Assembly: GCF_018324205.1 (NCBI RefSeq)
Contig: NZ_AP023356.1
Location: forward strand, 4,047,501 to 4,111,500
Source: Actinoplanes ianthinogenes
GTDB lineage: Bacteria; Actinomycetota; Actinomycetes; Mycobacteriales; Micromonosporaceae
Reading direction: 5' to 3'
DNA: 64,000 nucleotides
Numbering within the stretch: the stretch's first letter is position 1; each line of letters starts with the position of its first letter. Positions 32,983 to 41,054 of the stretch are shown here, one piece after another. The notes under the pieces are model-generated. The model made no database searches. It was not told the DNA's origin and saw only the letters and a program-made list of their open reading frames with translations. The translations under genes were made by a program, and so were the position numbers.

Positions 32983-33780
32983 ATGCAGGCGCGGTCCGCA
33001 CTCTTCGACCTGTACGGCGACTACCTGCGGACCCGGGGTTCGCGAGCCCCGGTCGCCGCCCTCGTCCGGCTGCTCGCACCCCTGGACATCGCGGCCCCCG
33101 CGGTCCGCACCGCGGTGTCGCGAATGGTGCGACAAGGGTGGCTGCACCCGTTGCGTCTGGCCGCCGGACCGGGTTATCTGCTCACCCCGAAAGCGGCGCG
33201 CCGACTGGACGAGGCGGCCGCCCGGGTGTACAGAACCGGTCGCGGCGGGTGGGACGGCCGGTTCGATCTGGTGCTGATCCGGGACGCGCCTCTGGCCCGC
33301 CGGGACGCCGAACGGCTCGCCTTCCTCGGCTACGGCCCGCTCAGCGATCAGGTGTGGGTCGCCCCGCGCGCGTCGGACGAGCTGGAGACGGTGCTGCACG
33401 AGGCCGGTACCGGCTACGAGCGGTTCAGTGCCAGCCACACGGCCGGCTCGGCCGGGGCCGCCGAGATCGTCGGCAAGGCCTGGGACCTGGGCCGGATCGG
33501 CGAGTCGTACCGGCAGTTCGAGGCGGAGCTGCGGCCGGTGGTCAAGGCGGTCACCGGGCGCAGCACCGACGAGGAGGCGTACGCCGCCCGTTTTCGCCTG
33601 GTGCACGCGTGGCGCTCATTCCTGTTCCACGACCCGCAGCTGCCCGCCTCGCTGCTGCCGGCGGGCTGGCCGGGCATCCGGGCCGCGGTCTTCTTCGACA
33701 AACACGCCGCCCGCCTGCGCCCGGCAGCGGATCGTTACGTGGAACGGTGCCTGCACGACAAAGGTAGATTCCTGCCATGA
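32983..33780 (+). CDS. PaaX-like transcriptional regulator
   Basis: The 265-residue protein has the PaaX pattern: an N-terminal winged helix (ARSALFDLYGDYLRTRGSR, VRTAVSRMVRQGWL), a middle ferredoxin-like domain (WDGRFDLVLI, LAFLGYGPLSDQVWVAP) and a C-terminal helical domain (FRLVHAWRSFLFHDPQLP). PaaX represses phenylacetate catabolism and binds phenylacetyl-CoA. Here it overlaps an enoyl-CoA hydratase gene by 4 bp, so a CoA-thioester ligand from a similar pathway is plausible. No other paa genes lie nearby. Confidence 0.88.
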   Translation: MQARSALFDLYGDYLRTRGSRAPVAALVRLLAPLDIAAPAVRTAVSRMVRQGWLHPLRLAAGPGYLLTPKAARRLDEAAARVYRTGRGGWDGRFDLVLIRDAPLARRDAERLAFLGYGPLSDQVWVAPRASDELETVLHEAGTGYERFSASHTAGSAGAAEIVGKAWDLGRIGESYRQFEAELRPVVKAVTGRSTDEEAYAARFRLVHAWRSFLFHDPQLPASLLPAGWPGIRAAVFFDKHAARLRPAADRYVERCLHDKGRFLP

Positions 33781-34562
33781 CAGACGTGCTCCTCGTCGAC
33801 CGCACTGACGCGGTCGTCACCCTGACCCTGAACCGTCCCGAGGCGATGAACTCCTTCACCGTGGACCTCAAGGAGGCCCTGCGGGACACCCTGGCCCAGC
33901 TGGAGACCGACCGGTCCTGCCGGGCGATCGTGCTGGCCGGCGCCGGGAACGCCTTCTGCGGCGGCCAGGACCTGCGTGAGCACGCCACGCTGCTGGAGAA
34001 GAGCACCGACCTGGACACGGTCCGGGTGCACTACAACCCGATCGCGCAGCGGCTGGCCAGCATGCCCAAGCCGGTGATCGCCGCGGTGCGCGGGATGGCG
34101 GCCGGGGCGGGCGCGTCGCTGGCGCTGCTCGCCGACTTCCGGATCGGCGGCCCGGCCACCAAGTTCCTGATGGCGTTCGCCAACGTCGGCCTGGCCGGCG
34201 ACAGCGGCATCTCCTGGTCGCTGCCGCGGATCGTCGGGCACGCCCGGGCCGTCGAGCTGCTGCTGCTGGCCGAGCCGGTGCGAGCCCAGCGGGCCTACGA
34301 GATCGGCATGCTCTCCCGGCTGCTGGAGGACGACGAGCAGGTGCTGCCGGTGGCCCAGGAGCTGGCCGCGCGGCTGGCCGCCGGGCCGACGGTGGCCTAC
34401 GGCGCGATCAAGCGGGAGCTGTCCATCGGCGACGCCGGGACGCTCTCCGACGCGCTCGCGGCCGAGGCGCAGGCCCAGTCGATCTGCGGCGCCACGGCCG
34501 ACCACAAGAACGCGGTCGCCGCCTTCGTCAACAAGCAGAAGCCGGTTTACGAGGGCCGCTGA
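33777..34562 (+). CDS. enoyl-CoA hydratase/isomerase (PaaG-like)
   Basis: The 261-residue crotonase-fold protein has ACGGQDL-type sequence FCGGQDLREH near residue 61 and the oxyanion-hole segment AAVRGMAAGAGASLALLADFRI near 105. NVGLAGDSGISWSLPRIVG near 140 resembles the PaaG 1,2-epoxyphenylacetyl-CoA isomerase group (GLxPDxGxxxxLPR), with Asp in the position used by isomerases. It is coupled to the PaaX-like regulator. Assignment to phenylacetate degradation is suggested but not proven. Confidence 0.85.
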   Translation: MTDVLLVDRTDAVVTLTLNRPEAMNSFTVDLKEALRDTLAQLETDRSCRAIVLAGAGNAFCGGQDLREHATLLEKSTDLDTVRVHYNPIAQRLASMPKPVIAAVRGMAAGAGASLALLADFRIGGPATKFLMAFANVGLAGDSGISWSLPRIVGHARAVELLLLAEPVRAQRAYEIGMLSRLLEDDEQVLPVAQELAARLAAGPTVAYGAIKRELSIGDAGTLSDALAAEAQAQSICGATADHKNAVAAFVNKQKPVYEGR

Positions 34563-34565
34563 CAA

Positions 34566-34613
34566 CCAGTTTTCGGTACGCCGGGAGCGCTCCGGGCGTA
34601 CCGAAAACCGGTC
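34566..34613. terminator. convergent-gene hairpin
   Basis: TTTTCGGTACGCC (34571-34583) pairs perfectly with GGCGTACCGAAAA (34596-34608) around a loop containing the palindrome GGAGCGCTCC. Further imperfect pairing extends to 34566-34613. It has A and T runs on either side and fills the gap between two convergent stop codons, so it should terminate both. Confidence 0.85.
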
Positions 34614-34619
34614 TTGACG

Positions 34620-35135
34620 TCAATCCTCGTCCTCGTCCTCTTCCTCGGGGTCCTGGTTCGCCTCGGCCCCGAGGACGAAGGCCTGCATGGCGAGCTCGTC
34701 GCCGGACGGCCAGACGTAGGTCGGCAGCTCCCGCGGCCCCAGCTCGGACACGTGCGACCAGAACTGCCGGACCGCCTCGGCCGGGCCGGACGCCTCGATC
34801 GGCAGCGCCACGCTGACCAGCCAGTTCCGTTTCGGCAACGGCCGGCCGAGCCGCTCGGTGAAGCGCCGGAAGTCGTCGCCGGCCACCGCGCCGCCGGCCA
34901 CCAGGCCACCGGCCGGGATCGGCTCGTCGAAGGCCCGGCGCAGGTAGGCGAGGGCCAGATATTCCCCGGATTTCTCCACCCGGCCCAGGGCCACCACGTG
35001 GTCGTCGGCGATCAGGAGGACCTCGTCGCCGGGCGACACGCCGGCCGGGCCGCCTTTCACCACCACGACGTCCTGCTGGAACAACCGCTCCGTCGCCCAC
35101 TGCTCCGACGGGATGATCACCGACCATTGCGCCAT
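34620..35135 (-). CDS. conserved protein of unknown function (EVE/PUA-like possibility)
   Basis: The 171-residue protein starts MAQWSVIIPSEQWATERLFQ and includes GVSPGDEVLLIADDHVVALG, a beta-strand pattern like that of PUA/EVE-type domains, which bind modified bases. That comparison is weak. The C-terminus is a run of Asp and Glu (PEEEDEDED). It is followed on the minus strand by the strong convergent hairpin and lies 5 bp after the tag gene, so it is probably in the same operon. Confidence 0.6.
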   Translation of the reverse strand: MAQWSVIIPSEQWATERLFQQDVVVVKGGPAGVSPGDEVLLIADDHVVALGRVEKSGEYLALAYLRRAFDEPIPAGGLVAGGAVAGDDFRRFTERLGRPLPKRNWLVSVALPIEASGPAEAVRQFWSHVSELGPRELPTYVWPSGDELAMQAFVLGAEANQDPEEEDEDED

Positions 35136-35140
35136 GGGTC

Positions 35141-35719
35141 CTATCCCATCACGGGAACCCAGCAGCCGAGCAGGTGGTCGTCAACCATGCCGGTGGCCTG
35201 CATCAACGCGTACGCGGTGGTGGGGCCGACGAACTTGAAGCCACGCTTCTTGAGCGTCTTGGCCATCGCCGTGGACTCCGGGGTGACCGCCGGGATGTCG
35301 TTTCGAGACGATGGCCGGTGCCTTTTCGCCGGAGCGAAGGACCAGAGCAGCTCGGTGAGCTCGCCGGGCGCGAGATCGTCGGCGACCCGGGCGTTGTGCA
35401 GGGCGGCGTCGACCTTCATCCGGTTCCGCACGATGCCCGCGTCGGCCATCAGCCGCTCCGCGTCGGCCTCGGTGTACGCCGCGACCTTGGCGATCACGAA
35501 ATCGTCGAAGGCCGCCCGGAACGCGGGCCGCTTGCGGAGGATGGTGATCCAGGAGAGGCCGGACTGGAAGGCCTCCAGCGTGAGCCGCTCGAACAGGGCG
35601 TCGTCGCCGCGGACCGGCTTGCCCCACTCGTCGTCGTGGTACGCCGCGTACTCCGGTGAGCTGCCACCCCAGAAGCAGCGCGCCCGGCCGTCGTCGCCGA
35701 TCGTGAGGTCGCCGGTCAT
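35141..35719 (-). CDS. tag: DNA-3-methyladenine glycosylase I
   Basis: The 192-residue protein has the Tag signature RCFWGGSSPEYAAYHDDEWG near residue 14, with the zinc Cys and His. EAFQSGLSWITILRKRPAF and the late FKFVGPTTAYALMQATGMV and DHLLGCW segments complete the family pattern. It excises 3-methyladenine from alkylated DNA. The ATG at 35719 overlaps the stop of the SRPBCC gene by 4 bp. Equivalent to Rv1210 (tagA). Confidence 0.93.
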   Translation of the reverse strand: MTGDLTIGDDGRARCFWGGSSPEYAAYHDDEWGKPVRGDDALFERLTLEAFQSGLSWITILRKRPAFRAAFDDFVIAKVAAYTEADAERLMADAGIVRNRMKVDAALHNARVADDLAPGELTELLWSFAPAKRHRPSSRNDIPAVTPESTAMAKTLKKRGFKFVGPTTAYALMQATGMVDDHLLGCWVPVMG

Positions 35720-36189
35720 GGCAGCCGGCCCTGCTCGACCAGCCTGCCGAACCGCTTCAGCGCGCCGGTGAAGCTCAGCTTCGAGCCGGGCCAGAGCACC
35801 GGCCAGGCGATCTTGCCGACCGCGCCGGCCGGCAGGTGGAACCACTCGTGCAGCACGACCTGGGTGCGGTCGCCGGACATCGCGGTGCAGCGCATCGCGC
35901 CCGGGCCGCGCAGCACCTTGCCGCAGTGCACGACGCGGACCTCGTACGGCGCGTTCACCTTGACCACGCGCAGCTCGTCCCGGAGCACCGCCGGGCCGAG
36001 CGCGGTGACCGCCTCGACCAGGCTGCCCTCGCCGCCGTCGCCCTCGACCACCTTGACCCGGGTGAACGGGATCCACTCGGACTGTTTCTCCCAGTCCATG
36101 AACGCGGCGAAGACCTTGGCGGCCGGGGCGTTCACGATCACCGTGGCGGTGACCTCCCCGGTTCCCGGGGTGGCGGCGTCGTCGCTCAT
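35716..36189 (-). CDS. SRPBCC (START-like) domain protein
   Basis: The 157-residue protein is a single helix-grip fold: TVIVNAPAAKVFAAFMDWEK at the start, KVVEGDGGEGSLVEAVTALGP and the final GSKLSFTGALKRFGRLVEQ helix. Such proteins bind hydrophobic ligands or act as cyclases; none is identifiable here. It overlaps the DivIVA-like gene upstream and tag downstream by 4 bp each, a tight operon. Confidence 0.85.
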   Translation of the reverse strand: MSDDAATPGTGEVTATVIVNAPAAKVFAAFMDWEKQSEWIPFTRVKVVEGDGGEGSLVEAVTALGPAVLRDELRVVKVNAPYEVRVVHCGKVLRGPGAMRCTAMSGDRTQVVLHEWFHLPAGAVGKIAWPVLWPGSKLSFTGALKRFGRLVEQGRLP

Positions 36190-36629
36190 CGGCTCTCCGC
36201 CGGCTCCTCGTCGGCTTTCTCCTCGACCTTGTCCTCGGGCACCGGCTCCGGCTGCGGGGTGGCGCCCGGCGCGATGGCGGCCTCCCGCGCGGAGCGCAGC
36301 GCGTCGGCGTCCGCCGTCCGGCCCTCGCGCAACGCCGCCACCTCGGCCTCCAGCACCCCGATCAGCTCACCTTTGTAGCCGATGTCGTACGCCGCCCGCT
36401 GCAGCGCCTGGTCGACCTGGGCCATCCGGTACCCCCGCCAGGCGGTGTCGAACCTGGTCTTGGCGATGTCGTCCTCGCCCAGCGGGCGATCACCGGGCAG
36501 CGGCACCGACTTGCCGTCCGGCTCGACCGGGGTGAGCCCGGAGTCGCCTCCGCTCAGCAGAACGGTCACGCCGAAGACGATCGTCCCGACGACCAGTGCT
36601 ACGACAATGAAGAGCAGAAGCTGACTCAT
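36186..36629 (-). CDS. membrane protein with DivIVA-like N-terminal domain
   Basis: The 147-residue protein (ATG 36629) has an N-terminal membrane helix (LLLFIVVALVVGTIVFGVTVLL) and then FDTAWRGYRMAQVDQALQRAAYDI, which matches the DivIVA/Wag31 membrane-curvature segment (RGYxxxxVDxFL). A short coiled coil and an acidic Pro-rich tail follow. It probably localises to the membrane at the pole or septum. The gene leads the operon with SRPBCC and tag. Confidence 0.8.
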   Translation of the reverse strand: MSQLLLFIVVALVVGTIVFGVTVLLSGGDSGLTPVEPDGKSVPLPGDRPLGEDDIAKTRFDTAWRGYRMAQVDQALQRAAYDIGYKGELIGVLEAEVAALREGRTADADALRSAREAAIAPGATPQPEPVPEDKVEEKADEEPAESR

Positions 36630-36681
36630 GCGCACGATGTTGACATGTCGGCCTTCCGGAGGCGAGTCCGCCACCCACCCA

Positions 36682-37059
36682 TTAGGTCCAGGTCAAAATC
36701 TTCTTCCGCCACGCGTAGAGGATGCCGAGCGCCAGGACGGCCACGAAGACGCCCATCTCGGCGATCGCCGCGCCGCCGAAGCCCGGGAGATCGAAGATCA
36801 CCGCCCAGGGGAAGAGGAAAACGGCTTCCACCGCGAAAAGCACGTAAAGGTACGCATACACGTAGTACCTGATCTGGGCCTGCGCCCAGTCCCCGCCCAC
36901 CGGGTCGATGCCGCTCTCATAGGCGATCCGCTTGCCGGCCGGCTCGGCCGGCCGGGCCGGGCGCAGCAGACGGTTGGCGCCGAACGCCGCCACGAACAGC
37001 AAAACCCCAGCTACCAGGACCAGTCCGAGGGTGGCGTAGGAGCCGAGATATCCGTCCAC
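36682..37059 (-). CDS. nuoA: orphan NADH-quinone oxidoreductase subunit A
   Basis: The 125-residue protein has three membrane helices and the NuoA pattern YESGIDPVGGDWAQAQIRYYV followed by YAYLYVLFAVEAVFLFPWA. The usual Cys after ESG in many NuoA proteins is replaced by Ile. NuoB and the rest of complex I are not in this window. It lies next to korAB on the other strand, 178 bp apart, so it may serve a partial complex I fed by reduced ferredoxin; this is inference. Confidence 0.88.
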   Translation of the reverse strand: MDGYLGSYATLGLVLVAGVLLFVAAFGANRLLRPARPAEPAGKRIAYESGIDPVGGDWAQAQIRYYVYAYLYVLFAVEAVFLFPWAVIFDLPGFGGAAIAEMGVFVAVLALGILYAWRKKILTWT

Positions 37060-37176
37060 GAACGTGCAGCCTACCCAAGAGCACTAGCTCGCGGGAGCGA
37101 CGCATGGCTACTGTGGGCAACGGTCCGCGGCGGCCCCTCGTAAGGGGCGGCGAAGTAGTGTGGAAGTGACGATTGT

Positions 37177-37217
37177 GCGGGCCGGCTCATCGATGTGCGT
37201 ACACAAGATCGGCCCGC
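37177..37217 (+). promoter_or_regulatory. hairpin in the korAB leader
   Basis: GCGGGCC (37177-37183) pairs with GGCCCGC (37211-37217), with CGAT/ATCG and a GTGCGTACAC palindrome in between. It ends 8 bases before the TTGGAGG ribosome-binding site of korA. It could be part of the operator or a 5' UTR structure. Confidence 0.4.
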
Positions 37218-37236
37218 GCTCTTTGGAGGTTGAAAC

Positions 37237-39090
37237 GTGGCCGCTCCCGCGAAGCGAGTCGAGCAGCTGGACCGGGTGGTGATCCGATTCGCCGGCGACT
37301 CGGGCGATGGCATGCAGCTCACCGGTGACCGGTTCACCTCGGAGACCGCGCAGCTCGGCAACGACATCTCGACTCTGCCCAATTTCCCCGCCGAGATCCG
37401 CGCGCCCGCGGGCACCCTGCCGGGCGTCTCGAGTTTCCAGGTCCATTTCGCCGACTACGACATCCTGACCCCCGGCGACTCGCCCAACGTGCTGGTCGCG
37501 ATGAACCCGGCCGCGCTCAAGGCGAACCTGTCCGAGCTGCCGGCCGGCGCCGATCTGATCATCAACACCGACGAGTTCACCAAGCGGAACCTGGCCAAGG
37601 TGGGTTACCCGGTCAGTCCGCTGGAGGACGGGTCGCTCGCCGACTACGCCGTGCACCCGGTGGCCCTGACCTCGATGACCGTCGGCGCGCTCGCCGATCA
37701 GGGCATCTCGAAGAAGGACGCCGAGCGCGCCAAGAACATGTTCGCCCTCGGCCTGCTCTGCTGGATGTACTCGCGACCATTCGAGTCCACCCTGCGGTTC
37801 CTGGAGCGCAAGTTCGCCAAGCGGCCCGAGCTGGTCGCGGCGAACAAGACCGCCTTCCAGGCAGGGTGGAACTACGGCGAGACCACCGAGGCGTTCTCGG
37901 TGCGCTACGAGATCAAGCCGGCCAGGATGCGCCCGGGGACGTACAAGAACATCACCGGCAACCAGGCGCTCGCCCTCGGCCTGGTCGCCGCCACGGTGCG
38001 GTCCAAGCTCCCGCTCTTCCTGGGGGCGTACCCAATCACCCCGGCCTCGGACATCCTGCACGAGCTCTCCAAGCACAAGCGGTTCGGCATCACCACGATG
38101 CAGGCCGAGGACGAGATCGCGGCGATCGGGGCGGCGCTCGGGGCGGCGTACGGCGGCGCGCTCGGCGTCACCACCACCTCCGGGCCGGGCGTGGCGCTCA
38201 AGGGCGAGACGATCTCGCTGGCCATCGCGCTGGAGCTGCCGCTGGTCATCGTCGACGTGCAGCGGGCCGGGCCGTCGACCGGCATGCCGACCAAGACCGA
38301 GCAGGCCGACCTGAACATGGCGCTGTACGGCCGGCACGGCGAGGCGCCGCTCGCGGTGATCGCCCCGAAGTCCCCGTCGGACTGCTTCCACGCCGCGTTG
38401 GAGGCGGCGCGGATCGCTCTGACCTACCGGACGCCGGTCATCCTGCTCTCCGACAACTACGTGGCGAACGGCTCCGAGCCGTGGCTGCTGCCCTCGGTCG
38501 ACGAACTGCCCGACCTGTCCGTCGAGTTCGCGACCACGCCGAACGCGGAGGACGGCAAGTTCCTGCCGTACCTGCGGGATCCGGAGACGATGGCGCGCCC
38601 GTGGGCGGTCCCCGGCACGCCCGGCCTGGAGCACCGGATCGGCGGCCTGGAGAAAGCCGACAAGACCGGCGACATCTCCTACGACCCCGCCAACCACGAG
38701 TTCATGGTTCGCACCCGGGCGGCCCGGATCGAGGCGATCGAGGTCCCGGACATCGACGTCGAGGACCCGTCGGAGGACGCGCGCGTCCTGGTGCTGGGCT
38801 GGGGTTCGACCTACGGCCCGATCGGGGCGGCGTGCCGGGCGTTGCGCCAGCGCGGGCTGACGATCGCGCAGGCGCACCTGCGGCACCTGTCGCCACTGCC
38901 GGCCAATCTCGGCGAGGTCTTGAAAAATTACGACAAGGTGGTCATCCCGGAGATGAACCTGGGCCAGCTCGCCCACGTCATCCGGGCTCGGTATCTGATC
39001 GACGCGCTGCCGTTCAACCAGGTCAGCGGCCTGCCGTTCACCGCCGCGACGCTGGAGAGCATGCTGGAGGACGTGGTCAAGAATGGCTAG
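37237..39090 (+). CDS. korA: 2-oxoacid:ferredoxin oxidoreductase, alpha subunit
   Basis: The 617-residue protein is a fused gamma-alpha type KorA. An N-terminal gamma domain (VVIRFAGDSGDGMQLTGD) is followed from about residue 230 by the pyrimidine-binding alpha domain with GAYPITPASDILHEL, EDEIAAIGAALGAAYGGALG and TTSGPG. With KorB it oxidatively decarboxylates 2-oxoglutarate (or another 2-oxoacid) with CoA and ferredoxin; a CoA-independent or anaplerotic role in the TCA cycle is typical in actinobacteria. GTG 37237 follows TTTGGAGG. Overlaps korB by 8 bp. Confidence 0.93.
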   Translation: MAAPAKRVEQLDRVVIRFAGDSGDGMQLTGDRFTSETAQLGNDISTLPNFPAEIRAPAGTLPGVSSFQVHFADYDILTPGDSPNVLVAMNPAALKANLSELPAGADLIINTDEFTKRNLAKVGYPVSPLEDGSLADYAVHPVALTSMTVGALADQGISKKDAERAKNMFALGLLCWMYSRPFESTLRFLERKFAKRPELVAANKTAFQAGWNYGETTEAFSVRYEIKPARMRPGTYKNITGNQALALGLVAATVRSKLPLFLGAYPITPASDILHELSKHKRFGITTMQAEDEIAAIGAALGAAYGGALGVTTTSGPGVALKGETISLAIALELPLVIVDVQRAGPSTGMPTKTEQADLNMALYGRHGEAPLAVIAPKSPSDCFHAALEAARIALTYRTPVILLSDNYVANGSEPWLLPSVDELPDLSVEFATTPNAEDGKFLPYLRDPETMARPWAVPGTPGLEHRIGGLEKADKTGDISYDPANHEFMVRTRAARIEAIEVPDIDVEDPSEDARVLVLGWGSTYGPIGAACRALRQRGLTIAQAHLRHLSPLPANLGEVLKNYDKVVIPEMNLGQLAHVIRARYLIDALPFNQVSGLPFTAATLESMLEDVVKNG

Positions 39091-40099
39091 CCCCACGGTG
39101 CCCCTGAAACTCACCATGAAGGACTTCAAGTCCGACCAGGAGGTCCGCTGGTGCCCGGGCTGCGGTGACTACGCCATCCTGGCCGCCGTGCAGAGCTTCA
39201 TGCCGGAGCTCGGCATCCCCCGGGAGAACATCGTCTTCGTCTCCGGGATCGGCTGCTCGTCGCGATTCCCGTATTACATGAACACCTACGGGATGCACTC
39301 GATCCACGGCCGCGCGCCGGCGATCGCCACCGGCCTGTCCGCGTCCCGCCCCGACCTGAGCGTCTGGGTCGTCACCGGCGACGGCGACGCGCTCTCGATC
39401 GGCGGCAACCACCTGATCCACGCGCTGCGCCGCAACGTCAACCTCAAGATCCTGCTGTTCAACAACCGGATCTACGGCCTGACCAAGGGGCAGTACTCAC
39501 CGACCTCGGAGATCGGCAAGATCACCAAGTCGACCCCGGCCGGGTCGGCGGACTCGCCGTTCAACCCGCTCTCGCTCGCGCTGGGCGCCGAGGCGACGTT
39601 CGTGGCCCGCACGATCGACTCGGACCGCAAGCACCTGCAGTCGGTGCTGCGGGCCGCGGCCGCGCACGAGGGCTCCGCGTTCGTCGAGATCTACCAGAAC
39701 TGCAACATCTTCAACGACGGCGCCTTCGACCTGATCAAGGACCCGGACACCCGCGACGAACACCTGATCCGCCTGGAGCAGGGCCAGCCGATCACCTTCG
39801 GCACCGACGGGCAGTACTCCGTCGTGCACCCGGAGGGCAGCTTCGGCCTCAAGGTCCAGCAGGGCGGCCAGGCGATCGTCCACGACGCCACGGTCGACGA
39901 CCCTGCCTACGCCTTCGCCCTGAGCCGCCTCTCCGGCTCCGACCTGAACACCACCCCGATCGGCGTGTTCCGCAACGTCCAGCGCCCGTCCTACGACGAG
40001 ATCGTCCGCAAACAGCTCCTCGACGCCGGAACCACCGGCACCCCGGAGGAGATGCTCACCGACCTCCTCAACAGCGGCGACACCTGGACCATCATGTAA
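39083..40099 (+). CDS. korB: 2-oxoacid:ferredoxin oxidoreductase, beta subunit
   Basis: The 338-residue protein has the TPP and cluster-binding features: CPGCGDYAIL near residue 25, GIGCSSRFPYYM near 55, and GDGDALSIGGNHLIHALRRN through ILLFNN near 97-125, which is the TPP motif. Cys residues in CPGC and GIGC, with a later NCNIF, fit a single 4Fe-4S cluster. It completes KorAB; the 8-bp overlap points to coupled translation. The gene ends at a strong terminator. Confidence 0.94.
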   Translation: MASPTVPLKLTMKDFKSDQEVRWCPGCGDYAILAAVQSFMPELGIPRENIVFVSGIGCSSRFPYYMNTYGMHSIHGRAPAIATGLSASRPDLSVWVVTGDGDALSIGGNHLIHALRRNVNLKILLFNNRIYGLTKGQYSPTSEIGKITKSTPAGSADSPFNPLSLALGAEATFVARTIDSDRKHLQSVLRAAAAHEGSAFVEIYQNCNIFNDGAFDLIKDPDTRDEHLIRLEQGQPITFGTDGQYSVVHPEGSFGLKVQQGGQAIVHDATVDDPAYAFALSRLSGSDLNTTPIGVFRNVQRPSYDEIVRKQLLDAGTTGTPEEMLTDLLNSGDTWTIM

Positions 40100-40118
40100 C
40101 CCGGCAAAACCACGCGCA

Positions 40119-40155
40119 ACGGTCCGGCACCGCTTCGGTGCCGGACCGTCCTTTT
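40119..40155 (+). terminator. intrinsic terminator of korAB
   Basis: A perfect 13-bp stem (ACGGTCCGGCACC, 40119-40131, with 40137-40149), a GCTTC loop and CCTTTT follow the korB stop by about 20 bases. Confidence 0.92.
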
Positions 40156-40312
40156 CCGGTACGGCCTACCCCGCCCCGACCGCACAGCCCCGTCCCGTGC
40201 CTCGACGCCAGGCCGCCGCCACCTCACGACCGCGAGGCCGCATCCGGGCCGAACTGCCCGCCTCACGGTGGTCCGCCCCAACCCCCACGGCCGAAGCCCA
40301 GCCAGGTTCCTC
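40156..40312. other. gap between terminator and repeat array, no gene seen
   Basis: Short C-rich stretch with no start signal or recognisable product. It leads into array B. Confidence 0.5.
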
Positions 40313-40878
40313 GGCTGGAGTCCCTGGCCCTATCCCGGGCGCGAATAGGGCCACCAGGACCAGCCGGGTTCGTCGGGCTGGCGTCCATAGCCCTATCCCG
40401 GGTGCCAATAGGGCGTTCAGGACCAGCCGAGTTCGTCGGGCTGGCGTCCACGGCCCTATACCGGGCGCGAATAGGGCGTTCAGGACCAGCCGAGTTCGTC
40501 GGGCTGGCGTCCACGGCCCTATACCGGGCGCGTATAGGGCGTTCAGGACCAGCCGAGTTCGTCGGGCTGGCGTCCACGGCCCTATAGCGGGCGCGAATAG
40601 GGCGTTCAGGACCAGCCGAGTTCGTCGGGCTGGCGTCCACGGCCCTATACCGGGCGCGTATAGGGCGTTCAGGACCAGCCGAGTTCGTCGGGCTGGCGTC
40701 CACGGCCCTATAGCGGGCGCGAATAGGGCGTTCAGGACCAGCCGAGTTCGTCGGGCTGGCGTCCACGGCCCTATAGCGGGCGCGAATAGGGCGTTCAGGA
40801 CCAGCCGGGCTTGCCGGGTATGGCGGGCTGGCGTTCATGGCCCTATCCCGGGTGCGGATAGGGCCACCAGGACCAGCC
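40313..40878. repeat. 63-bp tandem repeat array B
   Basis: Nine units are present, with the inner CCCTAT at 40328, 40391, 40454 and then every 63 bp. Each unit reads GGCTGG, nine bases, CCCTAT(A/C/G), a 9-base centre, (A/T)TAGGG, nine bases, CCAGCC, then a spacer such as GAGTTCGTCG. Outer arms GGCTGG/CCAGCC are invariant. Inner arms vary in step in some units (CCCTATA with TATAGGG, or CCCTAT with ATAGGG). The region between korB and the channel gene has no other content. Open frames across it are products of the period. Confidence 0.92.
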
Positions 40879-41054
40879 CGGGGGTTGGGGTTGGCGGTCG
40901 TGGCCACCCACGGGCGTCGCCCTGGAGGGCCGGGCGTTCGGGACGCGCCAGCGTCCTGCCCGGCCCGGAAGGGTCCCTGGCGGGAGCGACGATCAGTAAT
41001 CAGCGCGGATCCGAGTCAGCAATCCCTTGATCTTGATCCTCGGCTGATGCCCGC
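40879..41054. other. gap after array B, no gene seen
   Basis: The unique sequence between the last repeat unit and the channel gene's stop codon shows no ribosome-binding site, no coding bias and no hairpin strong enough to call a terminator. Confidence 0.5.

Noticed and set aside
37177..37217. A riboswitch in the korAB leader
   Set aside because: Only one short hairpin with a palindromic loop is visible; it matches no known aptamer. It is listed as a leader hairpin only.
37108..39129. A 673-codon minus-strand frame over korA
   Set aside because: It is the antisense of korA, whose domains are complete.
40313..40878. A CRISPR array
   Set aside because: Units are contiguous and nearly identical over the full 63 bp with no variable spacers, and no cas gene is in the window.
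40197..41030. Long open frames across the 63-bp array
   Set aside because: The period (63) is a multiple of three, so any frame without a stop in one unit stays open through the array. No start site and no recognisable protein.
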